A stretch of DNA of 64,000 nt, from the NCBI GenBank assembly GCA_047967505.1, contig CM106539.1; one strand, 5' to 3'. The notes under the pieces were generated by a model. The model was not told the origin of the DNA. It was given only the letters and a program-made list of their open reading frames with translations, and did no database searches. How positions within the stretch are numbered: the stretch's first letter is position 1; every line of letters starts with the position of its first letter. The stretch comes from Dipteris shenzhenensis. Lineage: Eukaryota; Polypodiophyta; Polypodiopsida; Gleicheniales. Shown one piece after another: positions 10,754 to 23,339 of this stretch. Position numbers and translations under genes: made by a program.

Positions 10754-13700
10754 TTACTTTTTCAGCCCAATGCCAAGTCGATGAAGATGCCTCTCTAGCA
10801 AGTCTCTTCCAAGAGCCTTCGTGAAGATGTTTGCAACATTCTCTGTAGTTGGACAATACACCAAGTCGACCTCTCCATCCATGATGAGCTTGTGTACAAA
10901 GTGATATTGAATCTCAATGTGTTTTGTGCGAGCGTGGAACACCGGATTCTTTGCAATCACCATGCAACTCTGATTGTCACATGATAACTACGTAGGCTTG
11001 TTCTGCACTGTACTTATGTCCCCCAAAATCCTCCTCAACCACCCTGCCTCGCAAGAAGAAAAGCATGCAGATTTGTACTCGGCCTCGGTAGAAGAAAGAG
11101 CAACTGTGGGTTGCTTCTTGCTAACCCATGACACAACTCTAGAGCCAAGTGAGAAACAGTACCCTATCACTGATCTCTTGCTGTCCATGTCTCCTGACTG
11201 ATCCGAGTCATAGAATCCAGTCAAGATGTTGCCCTTGGTATAGGTGATGCCATAATCAAGTGTGCCTTTGATGTATTTCAGCACCCACATCCCTGCCCTC
11301 CAATGGTTCTCCCGGGGCTTATTGGAAAACCTGCTTAGTACATCAGTCACATAATTGATTTCCGACTGTGTGTTGCACAGGTAAATCAAGCTACTCACAA
11401 GCCTTCTGTACTTCGCTTCGTCCACCAGTGGTGATGAATCCTCCTTTGAGAGCTTTGCGTCAACCTCCATAGGGGTACCAACTGTCTTGCACTCAGCCAT
11501 GCCAAATGCCTTCAATATCTCTCCAGCATATTTCAGCTGTGAAATGAAGATTTTTTTAGCTCCTGCCAAACTTCAAAACCCAAACAGAAATGCATTAGTC
11601 CAAGGTCATTTCAAACTCTCTTCCTAGCAAATGCTTCGTCTACGAGATCTTCTCTTCATGGTTCCCTGTTATGACAAGGTCATCCACATAAAGGACCATG
11701 ATGATACACCTGCCTCCTTCTTTGAAGATATACAAATTTGCATTAGATCGACTCCTCCTGAACCCTTTTTGCAGAAAGTAGGCATCAATTCATTGGTACC
11801 ACGCGCGTGGGGACTATTTCAGCCCATAAAGTGCCTTCTTCAGTTTGCAGACTTTAACTTCTAAACCGGGGATCTCAAAACCTAGTGGTTGTTCCATGTA
11901 TACCTCCTCCTTGAGATCTCCATTCAGAAAGGTGGATTTCATATCCATCTGAAACACGAGCCAACTTCCCTGGGTAGCTAAAGCCAAAACACTACAAATT
12001 GTGGTTAGTAGAGCTGTGGGAGCAAAAGTATCTTGATAATCAGTCAGACTTGTACTTGGTCTTGTATACACACTTGGTTCCGATTACCTTGCATTTTGGT
12101 GGTCGATTCACAAGGTCCCAAGCATTGTTCTTCATTATGGAGCCATACTCCGATTGCATAGCCTCCATCCACCTATCATCGCCCTGTGCCTCTTCAAGAC
12201 ACTTGGGGTCATTAGCACGGATCACTTCTATCATCAAAGCATAGTTGACCAAGTGTTCCTGTGCCCTTCTTTGCTCCTCTAATCTCTTGGACCGGCAGTG
12301 TTCAGATGGTTCCTCCTCAATGGCTGGAGGTTCTTTGCCATCCAAAAGCTGCTTTACCCACTTCGAGAATGGGCATTGCCGTTGTGGTTCTGCAAGCTCT
12401 TCTTCATCTTCTTTGTCTTGAATCCTCCCAAGCACCATTGGGGGAGATTGGTCTGCTATTGGTGGTGGTACTGGATGGATATCCTGGTCCTGGTTGTCTA
12501 GGAAGGAAGCATCCCCCTCCAATTGATGTGGCTGTTTTGAGAAGACCACATCACGACTTACAATTACCTTCTTGGTAACAGGGTTATAGAGATGGTAACC
12601 CTTTGCCTCTTCACTATAGCCCAAGAAAATACACTTCCGGCTCTTCGGTTCCCATTTGGTCCTGGTAGCATCAGGGACATGCACAAAATAGTGACATCCA
12701 AAATCTCTGAAATATGCATTTGAAGGTTTCTTACTAGAAAAGTCTTGTAGTGGAGTCATCCCACCATTCACAGCCTTCGTGTAGCTACGATTCAGGATGT
12801 AACCTACAGTTTACATGCTTCAGCCCAGAAAGACTTTGGCAAATCTTTCCCTTTCATCATACTCTGGCCCATTCCACAGATGACACGCATCTTGCAATCT
12901 GCTGCTACATTTTGCTGTGATGTATGTGGCGGGGGTTTCTGCCTCTTGATTCCGTGACTTTTGTAGTAACTCTCAAATTTAGTTGATATGAACTCTCTAC
13001 CTCTGTCTGATCACAACTTCTTCACCTTCCTCCTCGTTTCTTTCTCGACCATTACATGCCATTCCTTGAACCTATTTAAAGCCTCGTCTTTAGTCTTCAG
13101 GAAGTATATCCATATCCTTTTACTGTAGTCGTCGATCAGCGTCATGAAGTAGTAGGAACCACCCAAAGCTTCCGTCTCCATCTTTCCACAGAGGTCCATT
13201 TGAATGAGCTCTAGAGGATCCTTTGCTCTTGGGAGCCTTTGCTCTGCTGGCCTCTGTAGGAAAGGGATGCCGATGCTGCTTGCCCATCATGCAAGCTTCA
13301 CATACATCAGGCAGATCTGAAATTTCTGGTAGGTCTACAATCATTCCACTTTTATGCATCTCCTTCAAAGAACTAAGGTTTAGATGACCAAACCTCTCAT
13401 GCCTCAGCTTAGTGTTCTTCACATCTGCTCAAGCACTGAAAGCTGAGAGTTCGTAAATGTTGTTGTGCCGTGTACCTTTACCAACAACCTTTCCTTGAAG
13501 ATCCAGGATCTGTGTACCATTCTTATCGAATTGAACTTTGAGGTCCTGATCCGTGATCGCAGAAACGGACAAAAAGTTTCTCTTTATATCTGGCACAGAA
13601 ACAACATTGGACAACTATTTTACAACTCCATCTAACTTGAGAGCAATCGGACCTTTTCCTTTTGCGGGACTTTTTGCATCATTGCCGACTGCTACCAGGA

Positions 13701-14702
13701 TGTCATTCCCTATGGGTTGTAGAGAGGTATACCAATACTTCCGACTGGTCATGTGGCACGATGAATCACTGTCAATGATCCAAGGTTCATTCACAGGTAC
13801 ATGAAATGCCTCCATCCAAATCTCCTCAATTGCTATGAACAGCTCTATTGGTGCTACCTGTGTGCTGTTGCTAGACTCTTTCTTTACTTCATTCTTCTCA
13901 TCTACAATCTTCTTTCGGCACTCATTCTGCTTGTGCCCTGCCTTGTTGCAATAGAAGCACTTGATCTTCTTCTTTCTCTTTTTATCATCATAAGGAGATG
14001 GGTTACCAGAGTCCTTACCCTTACCTTTCTTTGATCGAGCGTAGAAAGCTGAATCTTCTCTAGTCCTTGTCTTTTGATGCATCTCCTCCTCTAAAAGCGT
14101 TGTGCTGAAATCCTCAAAGTTGAGGGGTAGATTTTTGTTCTGTGTATTTAGCGCCATAACACGAGCATCGTACTTTGGTGGGAGAATCCGTATGCACCTT
14201 CGTGCTAGATTCTCGCTAGTGATGGTGATGCCAATGGCAGTCATCTGATCGCACAGATTCTTCACCCTGGTGATGAACTTCTCTACTGCTTCAGACTCTG
14301 ACAACTTCTCATTTGTGAGTTGAGTCTCCAAATTTTGAATCCGTGTCTGATGATTCGTGGTCTCGTACTGATTTTTCAAGACCATCCATGCCTCCTCCAT
14401 TGTGGTGACATGTTGAATTACTGCCATGACGAATCACTAACACTGCAGACAATAGAACATAGCGCATCTGCATTTCTTCTTATCCACACGAGAATCTCAT
14501 CTGTAGTTGGTACTATCTGTTGTCCTGCATTGGCTGGATTCGTGGTCTTGCAACCGGCCTCATGTCCACCCCAGTAGCAGTGTGCCAAAGCTCATATGCA
14601 CTTAGGATGGTCTTCATCTTGAACTTCCAGAGTGGATAGTTAGAGCCGTCTAACTTTCTGGTTTCCCCGAACGGTGGGATTCACAGTCTTGCAGGCTGGG
14701 CC
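10754..14702 (-). pseudogene. Element B gag-pol, degenerate
   Basis: All copia parts are present in order on the minus strand but split over many frames. Gag plus CCHC (CFYCNKAGHKQNEC) and protease are in the ORF 14427-13615; the protease motif is changed to WIIDSDSSCHMT, losing the glycine after the catalytic Asp-Ser. Pre-integrase lies at 13422-13120, integrase at 13199-13011, and integrase C-terminus to RT at 12771-12040. RT continues in 12071-11814 and the YVDD region lies near 11690. RNase H lies at 11569-10988 and its tail at 10963-10754, ending LHRLGIGLKK. The altered protease and the frame breaks make this copy non-functional. Its RNase H tail is complete where element A is damaged. 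Confidence 0.88.
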
Positions 14703-14774
14703 ATCTCTTATAATTTGCTCGCAAACAGAAACACACTACCAAATCTTTTTGCTAGAGTTCAGGCTCTAATACCA

Positions 14775-16056
14775 TGTAAGAAAATAATACAACATCTGTG
14801 CTCAATAGATAACAGGATCTCGTACGCAAGAGAGGAAACAAGATAGTATGGAGAATCAAAAATTTGATTACTGTAGAATTGATACAATAGATGGCGTTGC
14901 CTCCCAACCGTGCGCTCCTGTGAAAGAAGCTTCAATGGCATGCTGGAAAGAGTAGAAGACAGAGGCTGGATGCTAAGGAATCAGGGTTGCTATAGCCAGT
15001 GAGGAAATGGGCTTCACGGGCTTGCTCTTATATAGCCAACAGGCATAGTCGGTTAGGCTCAATTGATCAGCCGCCAACTCAAACATATCCACAACGAGAA
15101 AATGTCTAGTGTCCACACTGCCTAGAAAATCATACATCAAATGAGTGCCTAGCCCTAAGAGCTAGGATCACTGTACAAGCAAATCCACCGCCAAGGTTGT
15201 GGTTCCATATCTGTGTCGTTGGCGGCCATGATGAGCACAGTTGAATCTTCAATATGCGCAACAACCCGCCTCGACCTCAACAATAACAAGCGACACCCAT
15301 GCTAGTGTACAGGCAACTGACACTTGCACAAGTGTCCCTAGCTCCAAGGCTAAATCCTGTACCAGTTTTGGACACAAGTCCCATAACTACTCAGGAATCC
15401 AAATCCACGACCATATCCAAGAGCACCAAACCCAACTCCTCAAGCAGTTCTAATACATCAATTACAAGTCGAGGATGTAGACTCACTATTTGAGTATGAA
15501 GCAGAGTACCCAGTGTACTATGTAGAGGGTGTAGAGGGTCTAATACCTATGTATGCAAATCAAGTACGTCCCATAACATATTGCACACCAATCAAGTGCT
15601 ACGGATGTGGAGAAAATTACCCGACCCAATCCACCCAAAACGGTCGACTGGGGGTCGGTCCCAAAATAGGCCACTGACCATACGATAGAACCGGTGCGCA
15701 AAATAAAGCAACTAACCTATGGTATCCATTCGGCCCAGAGCCATCCGGGATCATCTGAGGCTCCAAACGGGTCCCGCAACCCAAGAGTGGGCTGCCTCGA
15801 GAAATGCTCTGTCTACCCTCAGTGCAATTAGTCAAGGGATGCCTTCCCGCACTTGCATGTAGCCTAATTGGCGGTGTGCTAACTCTATCTGAAGCCGTCC
15901 AGCCATCAGGCCACACATGGCCCCCATCTGGTGTCCAAACCAGGACCTACCGGATAACCGAGCTACTCAAATGCCTTCTCCTCATATGGGGGGGCTACAA
16001 GTAGAGTTAGCTGGTTCCCACGTAGTTACATGAGAGTGGAGCATTGATATCTAACA
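14775..16056 (-). repeat. 5' LTR of element B, split by foreign DNA
   Basis: LTR sequence runs 14775-15066 and resumes at about 15627 (GACCCAATCCACCC), ending GATATCTAACA at 16056. About 6 bp of LTR are missing at the break. The TATA-like box is at about 15024-15032 on the minus strand. Confidence 0.85.
15067..15626 (+). mobile_element. Foreign insert in LTR, possible gag fragment
   Basis: About 560 bp unlike the LTR. On the plus strand the short ORFs at 15241-15453 and 15299-15493 are Ser/Thr/Gln-rich, as in gag linkers. The last codons before the junction read YCTPIKCYGCGENYP, which resembles the start of a retroelement zinc knuckle. There are no terminal repeats or target duplication, and a few LTR bases are lost, so this looks like repair-mediated capture rather than clean transposition. 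The assignment to a gag is tentative. Confidence 0.4.
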
Positions 16057-17316
16057 AGACCCTCACACAACTCATACTACTATAGACCTATGAACCCTCT
16101 TTCATATTGAAGAAAGAAATCAACTGACAATGTGACAAACTGATACACACTACATCATATAAATCAAAATTTATAAATGTATTATGGATTGTAAACATTA
16201 TTAAATGATAGAAATGTATGATAAAAAACAATGGACATTAACATTACATAATCAGATACAAGAGCTTTCATCCTCTAAGCATTGCAAAAATCTCCCATAT
16301 AAGCACATCCTCATAATGCATCAATCAACATCCATAACTAGGATCTAATGAGTGAAGAGATGCACCCAATAGATGGTGTCTCTTAATATTTGAAACTAGT
16401 TTTGAACTATCTCCAAATGATTATCGAAGCAGTACTCACATATTTAGTTGTGTATCATTGGCACACCTTATGGATAGGAGCTTGGAACAAGTTTCTAACC
16501 TAAAACCACCTTTAAGTCTTTCCAAAAAATTTTATAGTGGAATAGAGGTAAACTCCCTTCATGAGGCAACATTTTCCCAATCCATCACTATGCTGGAATA
16601 TAGCATGAAGAGCTTGGTGTAGTACCAAGGTTCAAGCTACTGCCATACACAGTTGTGTACAACTAGCCAAAAGAAATCCGCAAAACTAGGATTTATTAAA
16701 ATTTAAAAACGAGACAAAAAGTAAAACTAATAGTTTTAAGCTTAAAGGAGTGATTTGTTATTGAGAGTAATCCATTGTATTTAAAAACACAATTTGAAAT
16801 TTCAGCTTTGTCTACACTGAAATTTGATTGCTCCCTAAGAAACCATTCAAGTTGTAGGATTCTTAGGAATAGGAATGGTATTTGTCCAAAGAGTATTCAC
16901 TGGTAATGCATCTGTCTTCTCAGTGGGTAAAATAGTGTAACATCTATTTTAGGTACGTAACATTGGTACCCGTTTTCAAATTTCCTCAAAAATTCATTAT
17001 AATTATAACTTTTTAAAAAAAAGCTATATTTGTGTAGTCAAAAACTAAAAACTTACAGAATTCATACAGTTTTCAAACATCATGCCTATAAATTAAAAAG
17101 AGGCTCCACTATATTGCAAAATATCTTTTAATTTTCTATATTCTCAAAGTCTTAAAGATTTTCCCTTCCCATTCCCTTTGTATTTTTATCAAAAAATAAC
17201 TTTTATTATCTTAACTTGTTGCATCTTATAGTATGTTCTACTCATTATTGTCCAAACAAGACTTTCACCCACTTTTTAAATCACATAAAGAAAGAATGGA
17301 AAACTTTTATTTGAGT
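16057..17316. other. Non-coding AT-rich DNA
   Basis: No gene, repeat family or terminal repeat can be supported here. It directly follows the LTR of element B. Confidence 0.6.
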
Positions 17317-17761
17317 GAGCCAAAACCTTTAAATTATTTGAGGAAAAAAAGTAAAATTTTTATACATTCATATTTTGGTACTTTTGACATCATAATGATC
17401 TCGAAAGGCCCTAAAACCCTGAAAACAATTGCAAACATGGATATCTTCCAATGATTTTTTGAAAATCCCAGATGAGAAAGCATACACCCAGGCCTCAGTC
17501 GATGATATCATCGTCTTGGTCGACGATATCATCGACCAAACGCGTGCGAGGTCGATGATATCATCGAACTAAAACATGGGCGCGTGCTTTTTCCTCTCGG
17601 CTTTTTCAAAAAATCATCAGAAGGTATCCATATTTGCAGTCTTTTTTAGGGTTTTGGGGCATTTAAATCTCATTTCTGATGTCAAAAGTAGCAAAATATG
17701 TATCTACCAAAAGTTTAAATTTTTTCCCAAATAATTTAGAGCTTTCAAGGATTTTGGCTCA
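17317..17761. repeat. Fold-back (inverted-repeat) element with palindromic loop
   Basis: The left arm (about 17317-17483) and right arm (about 17586-17761) are imperfect reverse complements over roughly 170 bp: GAGCCAAAA ... TACTTTTGACATCA ... CCCTAAAACCCT ... GATTTTTTGAAAA. The loop carries CGATGATATCATCG at 17500-17513 and 17553-17566 and a near copy at 17521-17534. Just outside the right arm lie a perfect 16-bp palindrome TCAATGATATCATTGA (17767-17782) and a half copy (17831-17842). No transposase ORF is present. It resembles a MITE or Foldback element; a transcript would form a long hairpin. Confidence 0.75.
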
Positions 17762-17842
17762 TTCGATCAATGATATCATTGACCAAGCATATAGCTTGGT
17801 TGAATAAAGCAAGCAAGGTAGAGATTGGTAGATGATATCATT

Positions 17843-19689
17843 AACTGAGCAATTGGGTTAGATATTTTGGTATATGCATTTCAATTGAGACAAGCAGGGC
17901 AATTGCCAAAGGTGACACAATACATAACATTATTCCAAAAGATTCCAAAGACATTGATTGGATGCAGTGCACAAGTTAAATCCAAGACACGCTATGCAAG
18001 AAAGAGGGTGGCATCTCAACTTGGCTAGGTTGACTCAGACAATGTTCTAGTGGATAGTTTGGAGGAGGAAGGATCTCACAACTTTTACCCCACAAAGCCT
18101 TAGCTCTAGTGCATTTGAAGGTATAGGATCTGAGTATGAGCACTACTCTTTGTAGAATCAATGTCATGTACATTTGTGAAGCAATGTAATTTCTAGCATG
18201 TTAGACTTTTGAAATATGTCATGCCATGGCCCTTTTATTTGTTGGATGCATAGGTCCATATTGTAATGATTTTGAGACATTATTGCATTTTATGTGGATT
18301 TTGTATTCTAAGTAAAGGTTTTCATGCATGTTTTTTGAAATACCGTTGTTGAGAATTTTTCAAAAAAACATGAATTTTATGTCTTTTGTCAAAAGACATT
18401 GTGCAAAATGGCCATCTTTTTTAAAAATATGTAAAAGTCACATGAAAAGAAGGGAATCTTTGAAAGATTCCCTAAGAATTCTCATTTTGAGGTTACAGTT
18501 CTCGAATTAGATGTTACACTATTGTAAGCAAATTCAGGTTTGATGCTATAAAATCATCAGCTTATTTTGTTGAATTATCAGTCACTTTCTCTATCAGAGT
18601 TTCCTTGGTATCTGAAATAACCACCTTCTCCACCTTCCCACACACTTTATCTCTATTAAGGCATCTAACATCTTCTCCTCTAACACCTTCTCACACACTT
18701 TATCTATTAAGGCATCTAACACCTTCTCCTCTTCCTTTTAAAAAATAATAAACTCTTCTATATCTTTGTTTTATTGATTGTTTGATATTGTTAACTCTTC
18801 AAACAACCATTTCTTCCATATTTTCATCTCCCTTAGAATCAGTCGTGATGGGAAAGAGACATGACATCTTATTTTTTGCATCATTTGCTATGATAGAATT
18901 TGTATGAGAAACATTAGGAATAGATTTATGATCCCTAGAACTTACCACTTCTTACTCTTGTGGAGCTTTCTCATCCTCTGTAAAATGAAATTTGCCCAAT
19001 TTTGAAATAGAAATAGAGTCCATACGAACTTGGCTATCTACACATCATAAAGTTTTTTTTGCAATACTTCCAATTTTTCCTGTAGCATGGTAATCCTTAG
19101 TGATTCTTCAATCTTTAAGTAGTGTTTGAACCAATGAGTAAGGTTTTTTTATATTTTCTCCTTATCTATCACCACATAACATTCATGTAGGAATTAACTT
19201 GCCTTTGCATGTCTTGCACCTCTTGGTTGCTTACAAACTTACCTTCCACGTCAACTGTATCATCATCCATCATGAATTTAATATGAGCTTCCACTGCCTC
19301 AAAGCGTTTATTTTGTCTTACAATAATAGATTTTGAGTCTTCAATTCTACATTCTCTGCCATCATCTGGTCTAACTATTTAGAAAGGCTATTCTTCAAAT
19401 TTGTCAGCCAATTTTACACATCATTCCCCATGCTACTTCTAGTAGTCAACAATTTCTCCAATTACTAGATTTTCTCTTCTCACCTAGTAAGAGCTATTAA
19501 GCTCTAGATGCAACCTGTGTGACAACAAAACAAGGGCAAGAGTGTCTTTAAATTTGATTTAGACATGCATGAGCACATCTTGGGGTGTCTTGGAGTGGTG
19601 GATGAGGACAAAAAATGAAGTCTCATTGCAAGGAAACAATATTCCACTTATCCTAGAAAATGGAAAATGTACTTTAGACTACACTTCTT
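17843..19689. other. Non-coding DNA, no supported gene
   Basis: Short ORFs only, with no recognisable motif. A short duplicated phrase (CACACACTTTATCT with CATCTAACA) occurs near 18640-18720. I see nothing else. Confidence 0.55.
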
Positions 19690-21890
19690 TTAGCAAATCC
19701 CAAAAGATAATTCCCACACTTGCCTTTATTATATCCCAAACAACCATCACACTTGTTTTAGTATCCCATATCTAATCTACAAATCCTAAATGAATGAATT
19801 ATATGCCATTTATTCATCTTGTAATAATAGAAGCAAACCACCATGTTGGTGGTGGCAGTTAATATCCTAGTGTGCAACCAACCACCATGTTGGCAACCAC
19901 TTATCATGTAGCTACTGCCATGCTATCCTAAAATTATTACAAAGTGCTATGCTAAAACAATCCCCTTTAGGCTGGTTCTCTTTATCTATTGTCAAATTTT
20001 AGCCACCAGGTTTGTGACCACAAATCCTAAATGAATGAATTGTATCCCATTCATATTGTAATAATATACACAAACCACTATGCTGGTGGTAGTTAATATC
20101 CTACTGTGCAACCAACTACCACTTATCCTACACTACCGCCATGCTGCAGCATCTACTTTATTGCTTCTGATAAAGAGCTATAGCAGGTAGGCACATGCTA
20201 ATGAATGAAAATATAATTTTCTACTTAAAACTCAAATTCTATTGAAAAGCACACTGTATTAGAGGGGTGGTCAACCCCTAAAAAAGACCCGGGTAGTATA
20301 TATATATAATATTTATTGTTATACAAAAAAATAGAGTAGCTGAAGTTCCAAGCGATCAAGTTCACGCTCTTTGAAGAACTTTATATTTATGCAAGGCTTC
20401 CAAGATAGTGGCTCCGAATGACACTCTCAGGTCAATGTTGTGGAATACTAAGTTGCTCCTCCAATAGATTGTACAACGATCTTTGGTTGTTGAGGGACCC
20501 ATTACAAAATGCCTTAATCTTCTATAGGATAGGCTGAAGAAATATCATTGCTGCCATGCCTTTCCATCTTTGTTCCTTCATTGTTCCTTCATTGGTTTGT
20601 ATTGAAGAGCATGCAAATTTTAGTGATCTTTTCTACAACATCACTTTGATCACTTTGGAAATATTTATAATATTTGATCACTCCGATCACTTTGGAGCCT
20701 ATTACAACATCACTTCGAAGCCTATTACAACATCACTTCGGAGCCTATTACAACATCACTTTGATCACTTTGAAAATATCTATAATATTGGATATATACA
20801 AACATCATCATAGCAACATCTCTTCCTCTCTCATTAGCATTATCCAACCACTTTATTTCAAACCTTCAACTCAGTTTAATCGAAATCTTTCGTCTCACAT
20901 TATGGTCCTTGGCCTGTCAAAGGACACTATCTAGTCACATAGCTGAGAAAATATCACATTAATCACTTTAGAAATGTTTTAATATTGGATATATACAAAC
21001 ATCAAGATATATGTAGATATTTGGAATCTTTTGTATGACATTAAAGGACACTATCCAGACTCAAAGCATTCTCCTACCGTACTATGTGCTATCGATCATC
21101 AGAGCGACATCTCTTCCTCTCTCCCATGATCCAACCACTTTATTTCAAATCTTCAACTTAGTTTAATTGAAATATTTTGCCTAACATTATGGTCCTTGGC
21201 CTGTCAAAGGACACTATCTAGTTACATAGCTAAGAAAATATCACTTCAATCCCTTTAGAAATATTTTAATATTGGATATATATATATATATCTTAACAAC
21301 CGCAATTACATTGAGAAATATGAAATAAAGAAATAAAGCAAGATACATGAAGAAGTGTAAAGAATGAATTTACATTGAGAAATATTATACTATGCCAATG
21401 CTCTCTAAACACATGGTTGGTGGAGACTAGTTAGGAGGTATGTATACAAAATTTTCACCGAATTCCCTTTCAAAAATTGAATGGGGCTTGTTTTGTAAAT
21501 CCTAATTGATAAATCCCACAATTGTTTTTAGTATATCCCAAACAACCACTGCAATGGTGGTAGTTAATATCCTAGTGTATAACCAACGACTGTGTTGGTG
21601 ACCACTTATCCTACACTACTACCATGCTATCCTAAAATTGTTGCAAAGTGCTATACTAAAACAATCCCCTTTAGGCTGGCTCTCTTTATCTATTTTCAAA
21701 TTTCAGCCATCGGGCTGGTGACCACAAATTCTAAATGAATGAATTGTATGCCATTCATCTTGTAATAATAGAAGCAAACTATCGTGCTATTGGTAGTTAA
21801 TATCCTAGTGTGAAACCAACCTTCAAGTTGCAACAACCAACTAGTGCTATACTAAAACAAATCGCATTGTTGCAAAGTGCTATCCTAAAA
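19690..21890. repeat. Cluster of dispersed direct repeats (three local families)
   Basis: Family 1 is a module of about 240 bp around GTTAATATCCTAGTGTG and AATGAATGAATTGTATGCC, present at about 19780-20020, 20021-20150, 21505-21725 and 21726-21890. Family 2 is a block of about 190 bp (20801-21005 and 21095-21285) with CATTATGGTCCTTGGCC and AAAGGACACTATC. Family 3 is a 23-bp unit, CACTTCGGAGCCTATTACA plus ACAT, in three tandem copies at 20688-20756. All are direct repeats. Small AT microsatellites lie near 20300 and 21278. No coding capacity is supported. Confidence 0.8.
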
Positions 21891-21974
21891 CAAATACATT
21901 CTCTAGGTAAATTTTAGAGAACATTAATAACTCAATAGGTTACATACATATAACATCTCAAAGTCTCCTTTCCT

Positions 21975-22265
21975 TATGGGGCTGGTTCCACATTGCTTTG
22001 CACAAGTCACCTTTTTGAGCTCCTTGATTGTAGGCTCGAGCCTCCTTGCTCCTTTCCTAAAGGAGGCTATTCCCTCCCTTTAGGGGCTGGTTCCACATTT
22101 CTTTGAGCAAGGCACCTTTTTTAGCTCCCTAATTACATGCTCAACCCTCCTTGCTCTTTTCCTGAAGGGGGCTGGTTCCTCCCTTCAGGGGCTAGTTCCA
22201 CATTGCTTTGAGTAGGTTTCCTTTTTAAGCCCTTTGATTGCAAGCTTGGCCCTCCTTGCTTAGTT
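21975..22265. repeat. Three tandem units of about 100-120 bp
   Basis: Each unit contains GGGGCTGGTTCCACAT, a CTTTGAG/CACAAG phrase, CCTTTTT-AGCTCC and CCTCCTTGCTC. Copies begin near 21978, 22082 and 22188. The ORF on the minus strand across 22133-22444 is a shadow of this array. Confidence 0.75.
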
Positions 22266-22639
22266 GATGGAGATGAAAATCTTTCCACTGGTAACATAGA
22301 TCTATTCCAAGTTTTTACCAAGCTCAAGGAAAAGATAATTGGCTGAACAGTAGCTTTGCTATCCAACAACCTCACGGAGCACATGGTTGGTGAAAGAGAA
22401 CTTGTCGAGCAACCAATCACATTACTTAGCTTGGTTTGGAGCATTTAATTCCATAACCAAGATAAGAGATCAATTTGTGAACTAAGGAAGATCCTCGAAT
22501 AATAATTGTAAGTGCACACCTACTCCATGACCTGCTCCAAGCACTCAAGGATTTATTTATATAATATAAGGATGTGTTTACATGGAGTTAAATAGACATA
22601 TGTTGAGTGCCATCAAAAGTATATCAACACTAGATACCC

Positions 22640-23110
22640 CTAGTTCCAGATGCCAAGCCCATTTGACAATTGGTATTGAATGAATCTTAACTATGCCAAA
22701 TAGATCAAAGTTGAGCTAGATATGTTGATTCAAGCAAGGTTTATTTATGCTATTGGTTGGAGTAATTGGCTATTTTTGATAGGTGTGGTGCCAAAGAAGA
22801 ATGGCAAGCTCTAAGCTCGTGTGGACTGCTAAAATCTCAATGCCCAAACAATGCCATATCTATTTCCAATAGACCGGATCCTTTACCAAGTTACAAGACA
22901 TGAGATGTACTCATTCATGGATGGCTACAATGGTTATAACTAGATATCTATTGCTACGGAATATCAATCTAAAAGAGCATTCATTATAGAATGGGGTGCT
23001 TATGCCACAAAAGTCAGAAGTTTTGGGTTGCAAACTACACCTTTTACATCTCACAAGTTCATGGGTATATAATTCCTATCGTTGGAAAAGCTATTTAAAG
23101 ATTCTTATGC
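22640..23110 (+). pseudogene. Ty3/gypsy reverse transcriptase relic
   Basis: The plus strand, read through stops, shows the N-terminal half of a gypsy RT: a GFIYAIGWSNWL-like block, then VVPKKNGKL, then an LNAQTMPYLFPIDRI-like block, then EMYSFMDGYNGYN and KRAFIIEWGAY. These match the conserved VPKKNGK, NLN..T..D.FP and MYSFMDGYSGYNQI signatures of the family. Stop codons (for example after GKL and GYN) and loss of the catalytic YLDD region make it dead. The element boundaries are not visible. Flanks are non-coding. Confidence 0.8.
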
Positions 23111-23159
23111 TAGATGTTCCAAGTGCGATGTGTGCTAGTGAATAGGCTGACTGCTTCCT

Positions 23160-23330
23160 AAAGATCACTTGCCTTTTCAACCAAGCCCCTTAACCATTCC
23201 CACCTTGGGAAGCTTTCCAAAGATGGGGATTAGATTTAATGACTCAATATATGCAAAACAAGTATGTATTGGTGGTGGCTACAAATTTTGCCAAGTGGGT
23301 TGAAGCCAAGGTAATGAGAGACAAACCTCC
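23160..23330 (+). pseudogene. Ty3/gypsy integrase core fragment
   Basis: The plus strand reads RWGLDLMTQYMQNKYVLVVA, then TNFAKWVEAKVMRDK. This matches the first catalytic block of gypsy integrases (WGLD.. and ..TKWVEA). It begins after a break from the RT relic and runs straight into a gag domain, an impossible order for one intact element. Confidence 0.75.
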
Positions 23331-23339
23331 TAAAAAGAA

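Larger units (their letters stand above)
9951..16056 (-). mobile_element. Ty1/copia element B, rearranged
   Basis: A second copy of the element A family on the minus strand. The left (3') LTR is truncated and fused at about 10079-10083 to a piece of its own pol spacer (9951-10083). The internal part spans 10726-14774. The right (5') LTR begins at 14775 after the site TGGTATTAGAGCCT (variant primer site) and ends at 16056, but is split by foreign DNA at about 15067-15626. No target duplication can be found because the left end is rebuilt. More decayed than element A. Confidence 0.88.
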
